Shown here piece after piece: positions 33,980 through 41,773 of a stretch of 64,000 nt of DNA. The stretch's first letter is position 1, and every line of letters begins with the position of its first letter. The stretch comes from Candidatus Pyrohabitans jungbluthii (GTDB lineage: Archaea; Hydrothermarchaeota; Hydrothermarchaeia; Hydrothermarchaeales; BMS3B). The notes under the pieces are model-generated. The model was not told the DNA's origin. It ran no database searches and was given only the letters and a program-made list of their open reading frames with translations. Both the position numbers and the translations under genes were made by a program. The DNA is taken from positions 1 to 64,000 of the forward strand of contig MTMD02000015.1 in the NCBI GenBank assembly GCA_002010065.2. Reading direction: 5' to 3'.

Positions 33980-34171
33980 ATGGACGAGATTGTGCTCAGG
34001 CTGGATAAGAAGGCGATGCGCAAGCTCTATGCTGTCGCCCTCTTCTTTGGTGTTGTTATGGGACTTTTTTTAATACCAGACAGCACAATAGAGCTTGCAG
34101 GTATTGTCCTGCTCATCCTCCTGAGCATGTCCCTAGGTGTGATGCTCGAGAGGATAAGGGTGGAGAGTTAG
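33980..34171 (+). CDS. Small two-helix membrane protein
   Basis: A 63-residue protein with two hydrophobic segments (YAVALFFGVVMGLFLIP and LAGIVLLILLSMSLGVML) and a basic N terminus. I do not recognise a family. TTTTTTATATATAATC, 17-30 bp before the ATG, is a good TATA box of a nearly leaderless transcript. It is 13 bp upstream of purC, so the two are probably cotranscribed. Start at the ATG beginning MDEIVLR; an earlier in-frame ATG at 33917 overlaps the helicase. Confidence 0.65.
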   Translation: MDEIVLRLDKKAMRKLYAVALFFGVVMGLFLIPDSTIELAGIVLLILLSMSLGVMLERIRVES

Positions 34172-34184
34172 TGAAGGTGATAAA

Positions 34185-34880
34185 ATGAAGCTTATCTACG
34201 CTGGCAAGGCTAAAAGCTTGTATGAGCTGGACGAAGAGCGCGTGCTCATGGAGTTCCGCGACGACTTAACCGCAGGAGACGGTGCGAAGAAGGCGACAAA
34301 GGCTGGAAAGGGAGCGCTTAACGCAGAGATATCTGCTAAGTTCATGGAGCTTCTCAGGGGAAAGGGAATACCCACGCATTACCTCGCCTTTGAGGCGCCA
34401 AACAAGCACGTAGTGAAGCGCGTTAAGATAGTGCCCCTCGAGGTTATTGTGCGCAACATAGCCACAGGTAGCTTGGTGAGGCGCTACCCCTTTAAAGAGG
34501 GCACCGAGCTATCGCCACCCATTGTGGAGTTCTGCCTAAAGAGCGATGAATACCATGACCCCATGGTGAACGAAGACATAGCCCTCGCTTTGAGCGTCGT
34601 CTCTTCAAGGGAGGAGCTCGCGAAGATGCGCGAAATTGCGCTGAAGGTGAACGAAGTCCTGAGCGAGTTCCTGCGGGAGAAGGGGATTATACTCGTAGAC
34701 TTCAAGCTGGAGTTTGGCTATGACAGCGAAGGCAATCTCATTGTTGCGGACGAAATCTCTCCCGACACCTGCCGCTTTTGGGACGCGGAGACAAGGGAGA
34801 TTATGGATAAAGACCGCTTCCGGCGCGATCTTGGGGATGTACTGAAGTACTACGAGGAGGTAAAAAGGAGAATCTCATAA
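34185..34880 (+). CDS. purC: Phosphoribosylaminoimidazole-succinocarboxamide synthase
   Basis: SAICAR synthetase of purine biosynthesis: joins CAIR and aspartate using ATP. The 231-residue protein has the N-terminal lid (YAGKAKSLYEL, FRDDLTAGDGAKK), VPLEVIVRNIATGSL, the Asp-binding FCLKSDEYHDP, and the C-terminal DEISPDTCRFWD block. The ribosome-binding site GAAGGTGAT lies 4 nt before the ATG. The gene is alone among pathway genes here. The 900-bp gap following it is largely non-coding. Confidence 0.97.
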   Translation: MKLIYAGKAKSLYELDEERVLMEFRDDLTAGDGAKKATKAGKGALNAEISAKFMELLRGKGIPTHYLAFEAPNKHVVKRVKIVPLEVIVRNIATGSLVRRYPFKEGTELSPPIVEFCLKSDEYHDPMVNEDIALALSVVSSREELAKMREIALKVNEVLSEFLREKGIILVDFKLEFGYDSEGNLIVADEISPDTCRFWDAETREIMDKDRFRRDLGDVLKYYEEVKRRIS

Positions 34881-35378
34881 AACTGATGAAAAACTACAAG
34901 AAGAGTATAAAAACCGGATTTGAGGTCAAGCGGTTAAACCTTAAGGCACGCCTCAAAGGCTTACCCTTTTTAGGGGGCAAACCTCTTTAGCATTGCCTAT
35001 CAGGTACACAGCCCGGCGAACAGGTAGCTGTCCCGCACCTTCACTCCCAACCCGGGTTTCCCCGAATGAGAGTGTCGGGCAAAGACGAGCGCCCTGCCGA
35101 ACTGCCCGCTTGATTTCCTCTCCGGTGGAATAAATATTGTATTAGTCGCATAAATAGTTTTCGGTTGATATTTATTACTCCTAGGAATCTGAAAGTGGGG
35201 TACGTAGATTATTTCGCCTAACTGAAGAGAGCATATGCCCAAGCTTCCTGACAGAAAGACAGGATGGGTAATCAGACATGTAACCTAGCCTTGGATCCAA
35301 ATGTGCAAGAGCTATAGAATCTCCTCAGAGTTTGAAGGGTTTCTCATCCCTCGAATGGTCAATCGCTCTGTTTTTATA
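34881..35378. other. Intergenic region without a supportable gene; GC-rich structured block
   Basis: No convincing coding frame in 498 bp. The part from about 34930 to 35130 is GC-rich and holds many short inverted matches (for example CAGGTA repeated at about 35000 and 35020, and GGCACGCC/GGCTTACCC near 34945-34965), and the rest is AT-rich. An 80-codon minus-strand frame (35000-35242) shows no family features. It could be a degraded mobile element end or an unrecognised RNA; I found no box or motif of SRP RNA or RNase P RNA. Confidence 0.4.
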
Positions 35379-35661
35379 TTACTGCTCTGGCTTTATCAGA
35401 AGAAACTGCTTTCCCTCTTCCTCTTTTACCTTTTTAAAAAAATCGCAACCCATGCAGGTTAGTTGCTTCTCAGCAAAAGTCCCCTCCCATCGCAGAATGT
35501 ACCACTAACTGCCCAGCAAATCCTACCCCCGTTTTTTCCCCATTCAATCCATCATAAGAGGTATCAACTGCCGCAGGGCACACGCCGAATTCAGTTACCT
35601 TTGTCCCTCCTGGATGCCTACCACAATTCTTGAATTCCCAACAATTTTGCCGGTGTATCAT
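35379..35661 (-). pseudogene. Decayed two-CW-domain protein gene (two frameshifts)
   Basis: Reading the minus strand across three frames gives a recognisable two-CW-domain protein: NCWEFKNCGRHPGG at the start and CPAAVDTSYDGLNG; then, one frame away, ICWAVSGTFCDG; then, in the third frame, GTFAEKQLTCMGCDFF and a stop at 35379. The frame changes fall at G-runs (about 35525 and 35493). The conserved cysteine-tryptophan pairs and CxxC are all intact apart from the shifts, so decay is recent, or the shifts are homopolymer sequencing errors. The domain occurs in small proteins of anaerobic bacteria and archaea with no known function. Confidence 0.72.
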
Positions 35662-35787
35662 TTTATTACCCTCTCTCTTTCTCGTGAATTTACCTTTAAT
35701 ACACTATATACGCGTAGATAGATAAACATTATTTTTCATAGCCTGAAACTTAATCGAAGTGCTGGCAAACTACTGCCTACGGTGACT

Positions 35788-37788
35788 CTACCTTACCCTG
35801 CTCCCCTCCTTAACATCCCTATCCAGAGTTATTGCCCTTGCTTTGCCATCTCCAACGCTGCGTAGCAGCAGCACCTCGCTTTTCTCACCAGCCACCTCGA
35901 AGGGTTCAATGTTCGTAAGTACCGCCACCAGCCTGCCTTCTAGCTTCTCCGCGTCGCTGAGCTGCGACACCGCTTGCTTTGTGGCATCGCCCAAGCTGAG
36001 GGTGAGCTTCCAGTATCCATTACCAAGCTTCTCCACTGCCTTCACGCGAGCCACGCGGAAGTCGAAACTGGAGAAGAAGTCGTAGGTTATTTCCTGCTTT
36101 GACTTGAAAATCTCCTCAAATTGGGTAACCTCCGATGTTATACTGCGCAGCCTCTCTATAGCCTCATCGTCGAGCTTCGGAAACAGCGGCTTTGGCTTAG
36201 CAATTTTCGTCCCGGGTTTAATCTTTTCAGTACCAACGTCGCTCAGCATGCCCAGCTCTGTGCCGAGGAGGCGGGCCACCTCCTGGGCGCTCTGGGGCAA
36301 AAACGGGCTCATCAGTATAGCCAAGTCGTAGCACAGGTTGGCGCATACATAAAGCGCAGCCTTCGCGCGCTCTGGCTCAGCCTTAACCTTCTTCCAGGGC
36401 TCCTGCGCCTGGAAGAAGGCGTTGCCGATATCTGAGAGTTCAAGCACCTTGCGTAGACCATCTCTAAGCTTTACATCCCACATGAGCGAGCGGTACTCTT
36501 CAGCGATTCTCCTGCTCTCTTTCAACGTTCGCCTGTCTTCGTCGCTCAGCTCAGCCTCGGGCACAGCTCCAGAGAAGTAGCGGTGGATGAAGCTCAGTGT
36601 GCGATAGAAGAAGTTTCCAAGGTTAGCAACAAGCTCGTTGTTCACTCTCTCCTTAAACTCCCTCCACTTCCACTCGGTATCGCTGGTCTCTGGAATAATG
36701 TAGGTTAGATAGAAGCGCCACACGTCGCTGCTGAGCTGTGCTTTAGGCAGGTTCTCGCAGAATATCCCCCATCCTCGCGATTTGGAAATCTTGTCACCCT
36801 CGTAGTTGAGATACTGCAGTCCAGCCACGCGGTAGGGTAGGTCATATTCTCCGTTTGCGAGCAACATGCCCGGCCAGAAGATGGTGTGGAAGGGTATGTT
36901 GTCCTTGCCTATAAAGTGGAATATCTTCGCCTCGCCCTTCCAGAAGGGTTTCCAGGCATCGGCATCGCCCTTAAGCCTTGCCCATTCCTTGGTGGAGGAA
37001 ATGTAGCCTATGGGCGCGTCGAACCACACGTAGAAAACCTTGTCCTCGTAGCCCTTTAGGGGGACCTTTACTCCCCACTCCAAGTCGCGGGTAATGCATC
37101 TCGGCTTTAACCCTTCTTTAATCCAGCCCATGGCCATGTTGTAAACCTGCTGGCTCCACACTCCGCGCCTGCTCTCTATCCACTCCTTAAGCTTCGGCTC
37201 AAGCTTGTCTAGGTTGAGAAACAGGTGCCGCGTTTCTTTAAAGACCGGCGTGTTTCCGCACAGAACGCACCTTGGCTCAATAAGCTCGTCCGGATTTAAT
37301 AGCGTCGAACAGCGCTCGCACTGATCGCCCCTCGCAGAGTCATAGCCGCAGCTCGGGCAGGTGCCTTCGACGTAACGGTCCGGGAGAAATCGCTTATCGT
37401 GCTCGCAGTAGGGTAAGAGGAGCACGCCCTCGGTTATGTAGCCGTTCTCGTATATCTTCAGAAAAAACTCCTTCGTGGTCTTATGATGAATCTCCCTCGA
37501 AGTGCGTGAAAAGTTGTCGTAGCTTATGTCCAGCCAGTCGTATATCTCCTTATGTACCTCGTAGTACTTGTCTGTAAGCTCTTTGGGAGAAACCCCCAGC
37601 TTTCGTGCAGCAACCTCTATGGGTGTGCCATGCTCATCGCTCCCGCCTATAAACACCGTCTCATAGCCCGCGAGGCGGCAAAAGCGGGCGAATATATCCG
37701 CTGGTAGATGCGAACCAGCGATGTTGCCTATGTGGGGTACGTTGTTCACATAGGGCAAGGCGCAGGTAATCAGTACCTTCTCCGCTAT
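35788..37788 (-). CDS. metG: Methionyl-tRNA synthetase with C-terminal tRNA-binding domain, apparent AUA start
   Basis: Charges tRNA-Met. The class I core has the essential first strand EKVLITCALPY, the HIGH motif PHIGN, zinc knuckles (CPSCGYDSARGDQCERC, CVLCG), the KMSKS motif as KISKS, an anticodon domain, and from about 565 an EMAPII/Trbp111-like domain (FDFRVARVKAVEKLG). No ATG, GTG or TTG lies in frame before the first strand: an internal TTG (37758) would delete it. AGGAGG sits exactly 7 nt before ATA at 37788 (I-A-E-K-V-L). I infer initiation at AUA. The leader is highly structured. Confidence 0.9.
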   Translation of the reverse strand: MAEKVLITCALPYVNNVPHIGNIAGSHLPADIFARFCRLAGYETVFIGGSDEHGTPIEVAARKLGVSPKELTDKYYEVHKEIYDWLDISYDNFSRTSREIHHKTTKEFFLKIYENGYITEGVLLLPYCEHDKRFLPDRYVEGTCPSCGYDSARGDQCERCSTLLNPDELIEPRCVLCGNTPVFKETRHLFLNLDKLEPKLKEWIESRRGVWSQQVYNMAMGWIKEGLKPRCITRDLEWGVKVPLKGYEDKVFYVWFDAPIGYISSTKEWARLKGDADAWKPFWKGEAKIFHFIGKDNIPFHTIFWPGMLLANGEYDLPYRVAGLQYLNYEGDKISKSRGWGIFCENLPKAQLSSDVWRFYLTYIIPETSDTEWKWREFKERVNNELVANLGNFFYRTLSFIHRYFSGAVPEAELSDEDRRTLKESRRIAEEYRSLMWDVKLRDGLRKVLELSDIGNAFFQAQEPWKKVKAEPERAKAALYVCANLCYDLAILMSPFLPQSAQEVARLLGTELGMLSDVGTEKIKPGTKIAKPKPLFPKLDDEAIERLRSITSEVTQFEEIFKSKQEITYDFFSSFDFRVARVKAVEKLGNGYWKLTLSLGDATKQAVSQLSDAEKLEGRLVAVLTNIEPFEVAGEKSEVLLLRSVGDGKARAITLDRDVKEGSRVR

Positions 37789-37789
37789 G

Positions 37790-37920
37790 ACAAAACCTCC
37801 TATAACTGCGGTTTGTGAGAAGGAACCCGCAGGTGGTTCCTATCTCCGGACACGTCTTCTTCCACAGGGGGGTAGAGGGGGGACGGAGTCCCCCTCTCTC
37901 GGCAAGAATATTTATAGGGT
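37790..37920 (-). promoter_or_regulatory. Structured leader and promoter of metG
   Basis: CTATAAATATTC (about 37906-37917, minus) is a TATA box, putting the metG start of transcription near 37885 and giving a leader of about 100 nt. It holds a GC-rich hairpin (about 37874-37897, GAC/GTC core) and two mutually exclusive stems: GGAACC/GGTTCC (37822-37827 with 37835-37840) and CTGCGG/CCGCAG (37806-37811 with 37827-37832). The second lies next to the AGGAGG site. The same TATA stretch probably serves the divergent gene. Regulation by this structure is inferred. Confidence 0.55.
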
Positions 37921-37941
37921 TAACAATATAAGATTTCTTGC

Positions 37942-38295
37942 ATGGGAGGCAAGAATGTTACTCTGGAGGATTTTGAGAAGCTTGACCTTCGCGTGGGCGT
38001 GGTAAAGGCAGCGGAGGAGATTAAGGGTTCTGAGAAGCTTCTGAAGCTCCTCGTGGATATAGGTGAAGTTACCCGGGGCACCGCTCCGGGTGACGGAGAG
38101 CGCCAGCTGGTCGCTGGCATAAAGAAGTGGTATTCGCCCGAGCAGCTGGTGGGGAAGCGCATAGTGGTGCTGGCAAATTTGAAGCCAGCCAAGCTCTTCG
38201 GCGTGCTGAGCCAGGGCATGCTGCTCGCAGCGCAGGATGAGCAGGGCGTGGCTCTGCTCATCGCCGAGGGGGAGCCCGGGGAAAGGGTGCGCTGA
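37942..38295 (+). CDS. Stand-alone tRNA-binding domain protein (MetG-C/CsaA-like)
   Basis: A 117-residue OB-fold protein: FEKLDLRVGVVKAAEEI, LLVDIGE, RQLVAGIKKWYSPEQLVGKRIVVLANLKPAKLFGVLSQGMLLAA. It matches the Trbp111/MetG beta/CsaA group of structure-specific tRNA binders. It is divergent from metG, which already carries its own fused copy of such a domain, so the window has two paralogues back to back. It could act in trans with a synthetase or as a tRNA chaperone. The ATG has no Shine-Dalgarno site and a TATA box 25 bp upstream, suggesting a leaderless message. It lies 1 nt before nrdJ. Confidence 0.88.
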   Translation: MGGKNVTLEDFEKLDLRVGVVKAAEEIKGSEKLLKLLVDIGEVTRGTAPGDGERQLVAGIKKWYSPEQLVGKRIVVLANLKPAKLFGVLSQGMLLAAQDEQGVALLIAEGEPGERVR

Positions 38296-38296
38296 G

Positions 38297-40387
38297 ATGC
38301 GCGTAAAGAAGATTCGCAAGCGCGATGGCCGCGTTGAGGATTTCAACCCTGAGAAGATACGGAACGCTATTTTAAAAGCCTTTATCGCCACCGGAGAAGG
38401 CAACGGTAGCGTTGCCGGCGAAGTGGCGAGAGAGGTTGTCGCCCGCGTGGAGGAGCGTTTTGCGGGGCGCATTCCCGGCGTGGAGGATGTTCAGGACATA
38501 GTGGAAGAGACGCTTATCAAGCGGGGCTACGCCAAGGTGGCGAAGGCGTACATCCTATACAGAAAGCAGCGGGAGGAGATTCGCGCAGCCAAGAGTTTCA
38601 TCGGTGTGCGTGATGATTTAAAGCTGAGTGTTAATGCCACGCAGGTGCTGCAGAAGCGCTACCTGCTCAAGAACGATAAGGGCGAGGTTATAGAGACTCC
38701 AGCTCAGATGTTTCGCAGGGTGGCGAAGGCGATAGCAAAGCCTGAGAAGCGCTATGGCGGCGATGTTAAGCGTGCCGAGGAGCGCTTCTACTCGGCGATG
38801 GTTCGCCTGGATTTTCTTCCAAACTCGCCCACGCTGATGAACGCCGGAACGAAGCTGGGGCAGCTCAGCGCGTGTTTCGTCCTGCCCGTGGAGGATAGTC
38901 TTGAGAGCATCTTCGACGCTTTAAAGCACATGGCGCTGGTGCAGCAGAGCGGAGGTGGCACTGGCTTTAGCTTCTCAAAGCTCCGCCCTAAGGGCGACAT
39001 AGTGCGCTCCACAAAGGGCGTCGCTTCTGGGCCGGTGTCCTTCATACGCATCTTCGACGTCACGACGGACGTCATAAAGCAGGGGGGCAAACGCAGAGGA
39101 GCAAACATGGGCATTCTCAGAGTGGATCACCCGGATATAATAGAGTTCATTACAGTCAAGCAGCAGGAGGGTGTACTTGAGAACTTTAACATAAGCGTTG
39201 GCATTACCGACGCTTTCATGGAGGCTGTGCGTAAAGATGAGGAGTATCCGCTGGTGAACCCCCGGAATAAAGAGGTTGTCCGCCACATGCGTGCTCGCGA
39301 TGTGTTCGACATGATTGTAACCGCTGCCTGGCGCACAGGCGATCCCGGCTTGGTTTTCTTAGATGAGGTGAACCGCCACAATCCCACGCCGGCGCTTGGT
39401 GATATAGAGAGCACAAACCCTTGTGGGGAGGTACCTCTCCTGCCTTACGAGTCCTGCAATCTTGGCTCAATTAACCTCTCCCACTTTGTTTCTCGTGGAG
39501 AAGTGGACTGGGAGCGCCTGCGCAAGGCGGTTCGCCTGGGCGTGCACTTCCTGGACAATGTTATAGACGCCAACCGCTACCCCCTGCGCGCGATTGAGCG
39601 CATGACGAAGGGGAATCGGAAAATCGGCTTGGGGGTAATGGGCTTCGCTGAGATGCTCATAAAGCTGGGGATGCGCTACGATACCAAAGAGGCGGTGAGC
39701 TTTGCTGAGAAGCTGATGAGCTTCATTCAGCACGAGGCGAAGCAAAAATCTCGGGAGTTAGCGGAAGAGCGGGGCTCCTTCCCCAACATAGACAAGAGCA
39801 TCTACGCTGGCGAAGCCATGCGCAACGCCACTGTAACAACGATTGCTCCCACGGGAACAATAAGCATAATAGCCGGCACCAGCTCCGGGATAGAGCCGCT
39901 CTTCGCAATATCCTTCATCCGCAACGTTATGGAGGGCACAAAGCTGCTGGAGGTCAATCCCCTCTTCGAGCGCATCGCTCGCGAGAGAGGCTTCTATTCC
40001 ACGGCGCTCATGATGAAAATTGCAAAGACCGGCTCAATTCAGGATATGAAGGAGGTGCCCCGCGATGTTCGCGAACTCTTCGTCACAGCTATGGATATAG
40101 CACCGGAGTGGCATGTGCGCATGCAGGCGGCGTTCCAACGCCACGTGGACAACGCCGTATCTAAGACCATAAACCTGCCTCACGATGCCAGCTTGGAGGA
40201 CGTGCGCCGTGCCTTCTGGTTGGCGTACGAGCTGAAGTGCAAGGGCATAACCGTCTACCGCTATGGAAGCAAGCGGGAGCAGGTGCTCTACATAGGCTCA
40301 ATCCTGAAGAAGGAGACGGGCGAGGAGCACATAAGCGCAGACGCGGAGTATTCGGGGGGCTGTCCCACGAGGGAATGCATAGTGTGA
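38297..40387 (+). CDS. nrdJ: Adenosylcobalamin-dependent (class II) ribonucleotide reductase
   Basis: Reduces ribonucleotides to deoxyribonucleotides using a B12-derived radical; active without oxygen. The 696-residue enzyme has an N-terminal ATP-cone (KIRKRDGRVEDFNPEKIRNAI to about 95), the ten-stranded barrel with LSACFVLPVEDSLESIFDAL, SGGGTGFSFSKLRP, and the radical/thiol cysteines in NPCGEVPLLPYESCNLGSINLS, and a C-terminal CPTRECIV redox pair for thioredoxin. The ATG follows the stop of the preceding gene by one base. Adjacent cobO encodes a cobalamin adenosyltransferase, a meaningful pairing since the enzyme needs adenosylcobalamin. Confidence 0.96.
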   Translation: MRVKKIRKRDGRVEDFNPEKIRNAILKAFIATGEGNGSVAGEVAREVVARVEERFAGRIPGVEDVQDIVEETLIKRGYAKVAKAYILYRKQREEIRAAKSFIGVRDDLKLSVNATQVLQKRYLLKNDKGEVIETPAQMFRRVAKAIAKPEKRYGGDVKRAEERFYSAMVRLDFLPNSPTLMNAGTKLGQLSACFVLPVEDSLESIFDALKHMALVQQSGGGTGFSFSKLRPKGDIVRSTKGVASGPVSFIRIFDVTTDVIKQGGKRRGANMGILRVDHPDIIEFITVKQQEGVLENFNISVGITDAFMEAVRKDEEYPLVNPRNKEVVRHMRARDVFDMIVTAAWRTGDPGLVFLDEVNRHNPTPALGDIESTNPCGEVPLLPYESCNLGSINLSHFVSRGEVDWERLRKAVRLGVHFLDNVIDANRYPLRAIERMTKGNRKIGLGVMGFAEMLIKLGMRYDTKEAVSFAEKLMSFIQHEAKQKSRELAEERGSFPNIDKSIYAGEAMRNATVTTIAPTGTISIIAGTSSGIEPLFAISFIRNVMEGTKLLEVNPLFERIARERGFYSTALMMKIAKTGSIQDMKEVPRDVRELFVTAMDIAPEWHVRMQAAFQRHVDNAVSKTINLPHDASLEDVRRAFWLAYELKCKGITVYRYGSKREQVLYIGSILKKETGEEHISADAEYSGGCPTRECIV

Positions 40388-40392
40388 TTCCC

Positions 40393-40914
40393 ATGCGCCG
40401 TGGCTTGGTCTACCTGTACACCGGCGAGGGGGAGGGAAAGACCACCAACGCAATAGGCTTGGCGGTTCGCGCTGTGGGGCAGGGCTTCAAGGCTATAGTG
40501 GTGCAGTTCCTCAAGGGAAACCCCGATATCGGCGAGTACAAGGTGCAGAAAAAGCTTGCTCCGCTCTACGAGGTCCACCAGTTCGGGAGCAGGCACTACA
40601 TCGACCTTCTCCACCCTCGTGCCGAGGATAAGGAGCACGCCAGGCGGGCGCTGGAATTTGCGAAGCGCGCAATGGAGCAGAAGCCACGTATCTTGGTGTT
40701 GGATGAGGTCAACCTCGCCGTCGCCTTTGGGCTTGTACCAAAGGAAGAAGTTCTTGAACTCATGGAGCGCGTGCCGCCAGAAACTGTACTGGTGCTTACA
40801 GGTAGGCGCGCACCCAAGGAATTCATAGAGCGCGCAGACCTGGTTACTGAGATGAGGCTGGTCAAACACCCCTACCAGCGGGGAGTTATCGGCAGGCGTG
40901 GCGTAGAGTACTAA
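40393..40914 (+). CDS. cobO: Cob(I)alamin adenosyltransferase, CobO/BtuR type
   Basis: Transfers the adenosyl group of ATP to cob(I)alamin (or its precursor). The 173-residue protein starts GLVYLYTGEGEGKTTNAIGLAVRA with a P-loop (GEGEGKTT), and has QFLKGNPDIGE, VLDEVNLAVAFGL (Walker B-like), LVLTGRRAPKEFIERADLVTEM and a final KHPYQRGV. It lies 5 bp after nrdJ, most likely in one transcript with it and the tRNA-binding gene. The ATG at 40393 fits the family start; the longer frame overlaps nrdJ. Confidence 0.93.
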   Translation: MRRGLVYLYTGEGEGKTTNAIGLAVRAVGQGFKAIVVQFLKGNPDIGEYKVQKKLAPLYEVHQFGSRHYIDLLHPRAEDKEHARRALEFAKRAMEQKPRILVLDEVNLAVAFGLVPKEEVLELMERVPPETVLVLTGRRAPKEFIERADLVTEMRLVKHPYQRGVIGRRGVEY

Positions 40915-41540
40915 AGCAGCTTCTCGTACTTCTCCACCTTCTTCATCAGGTCTTCTCTTTCCAGCTCAAGTTTGCCTATCCTCTCCTTTAGCATGAAAAT
41001 TTCCTTTTCCTGCTCCTCCAGCTTTTTATCCTTCTTCTCCAGCTCCTTCTCCTTCTCCGCCAGATACCTCGTTAGAGTTTTCACCTCCGCCTCAAGCTCC
41101 GCGCTTTTACGCACAGCTTCGCGCAGCTCCCGCTCCTTTTCAAGCAGCAGCACCTTCTTCTCCTCTATATCTTCGCGATACCCCTCCACCTTTGCCTTAA
41201 AAGCAGCCCTCTCATTGGTAAGCTCAAGAATAATCTGCTCCTTCTCTTCCAGCTCCTTCTTAAGCCCTTCAAGCTCACTTTCCAGCTTCTCAAGCTGATT
41301 GTTCTTCTCTTTGAGCATTACCTTCAGCGCTTTTATCTCGCTCTCTGCCTTTTCGTAAAGCTCCTTAAGCTCGTCCCTCTCCTTCCTGTACTCCTCCAGC
41401 TGTGTTCTCTCCCCCTCCAGCTCCTGAAGCAGCTGCTCCTTCTCCTTTAGCTGCTTCAGCAGCGACTCTTCATGCTGCTTCAGCTTATTTATTTTGTCCT
41501 CGTAAAACTCTTTTTCCGTCGCATGCATAATGTTACGCAT
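40911..41540 (-). CDS. Coiled-coil protein of unknown function
   Basis: A 209-residue protein made almost wholly of charged heptads (Glu, Lys, Leu), with no recognisable globular domain, signal or membrane segment. It starts MRNIMHATEKEFYEDKINKLKQ; the methionine at residue 5 is an alternative start and neither has a good ribosome-binding site. It overlaps the cobO stop convergently by 4 bp and is separated from tRNA-Phe by 10 bp. Function is unknown and low complexity prevents a family call. Confidence 0.6.
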   Translation of the reverse strand: MRNIMHATEKEFYEDKINKLKQHEESLLKQLKEKEQLLQELEGERTQLEEYRKERDELKELYEKAESEIKALKVMLKEKNNQLEKLESELEGLKKELEEKEQIILELTNERAAFKAKVEGYREDIEEKKVLLLEKERELREAVRKSAELEAEVKTLTRYLAEKEKELEKKDKKLEEQEKEIFMLKERIGKLELEREDLMKKVEKYEKLL

Positions 41541-41550
41541 CCTTTAAAAG

Positions 41551-41624
41551 TGGAGTGGGGGAGATTTGAACTCCCGACCACTCGATCTTCAGTCGAGCGC
41601 TCTCCCAGGCTGAGCTACCACTCC
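41551..41624 (-). tRNA. tRNA-Phe (GAA)
   Basis: A 74-nt cloverleaf on the minus strand: acceptor stem GGAGTGG/CCACTCC, D stem GCTC/GAGC, anticodon stem CTCGA/TCGAG with loop CTGAAGA (anticodon GAA), variable TGGTC, T stem GGGAG/CTCCC with loop TTCAAAT, discriminator A. No CCA is encoded and there is no intron. A TATA-like AAAATATTTAAG lies about 35-45 bp upstream and a short T-run follows. Confidence 0.97.
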
Positions 41625-41773
41625 TAAGTATTATCATAATCTGAGCACGAACTTAAATATTTTACTCCGCTCTGTATTTTTAACATCATAAATCAGGTAT
41701 AACCCACAACGCCAGTTAAATACCCCGCAAGTTATTTATAGCTTCCGGCATAAAATCTGTTGGAGGGTGTGAT

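Noticed and set aside
35000-35242. 80-codon minus-strand frame in the long intergenic gap
   Set aside because: No recognisable domain, no ribosome-binding site, and composition changes sharply inside it.
34881-35378. Possible SRP RNA or RNase P RNA gene
   Set aside because: I looked for the GGAAxxGGAGCA-type SRP loop and the GAGGAAAGUC and ACAGAA boxes of RNase P; only a weak GAGGAAA match was found.
35788-37758. metG starting at the internal TTG (MPYVNNV)
   Set aside because: It would remove the strand EKVLITCALPY next to the HIGH motif, which is needed for ATP binding, and has no ribosome-binding site.
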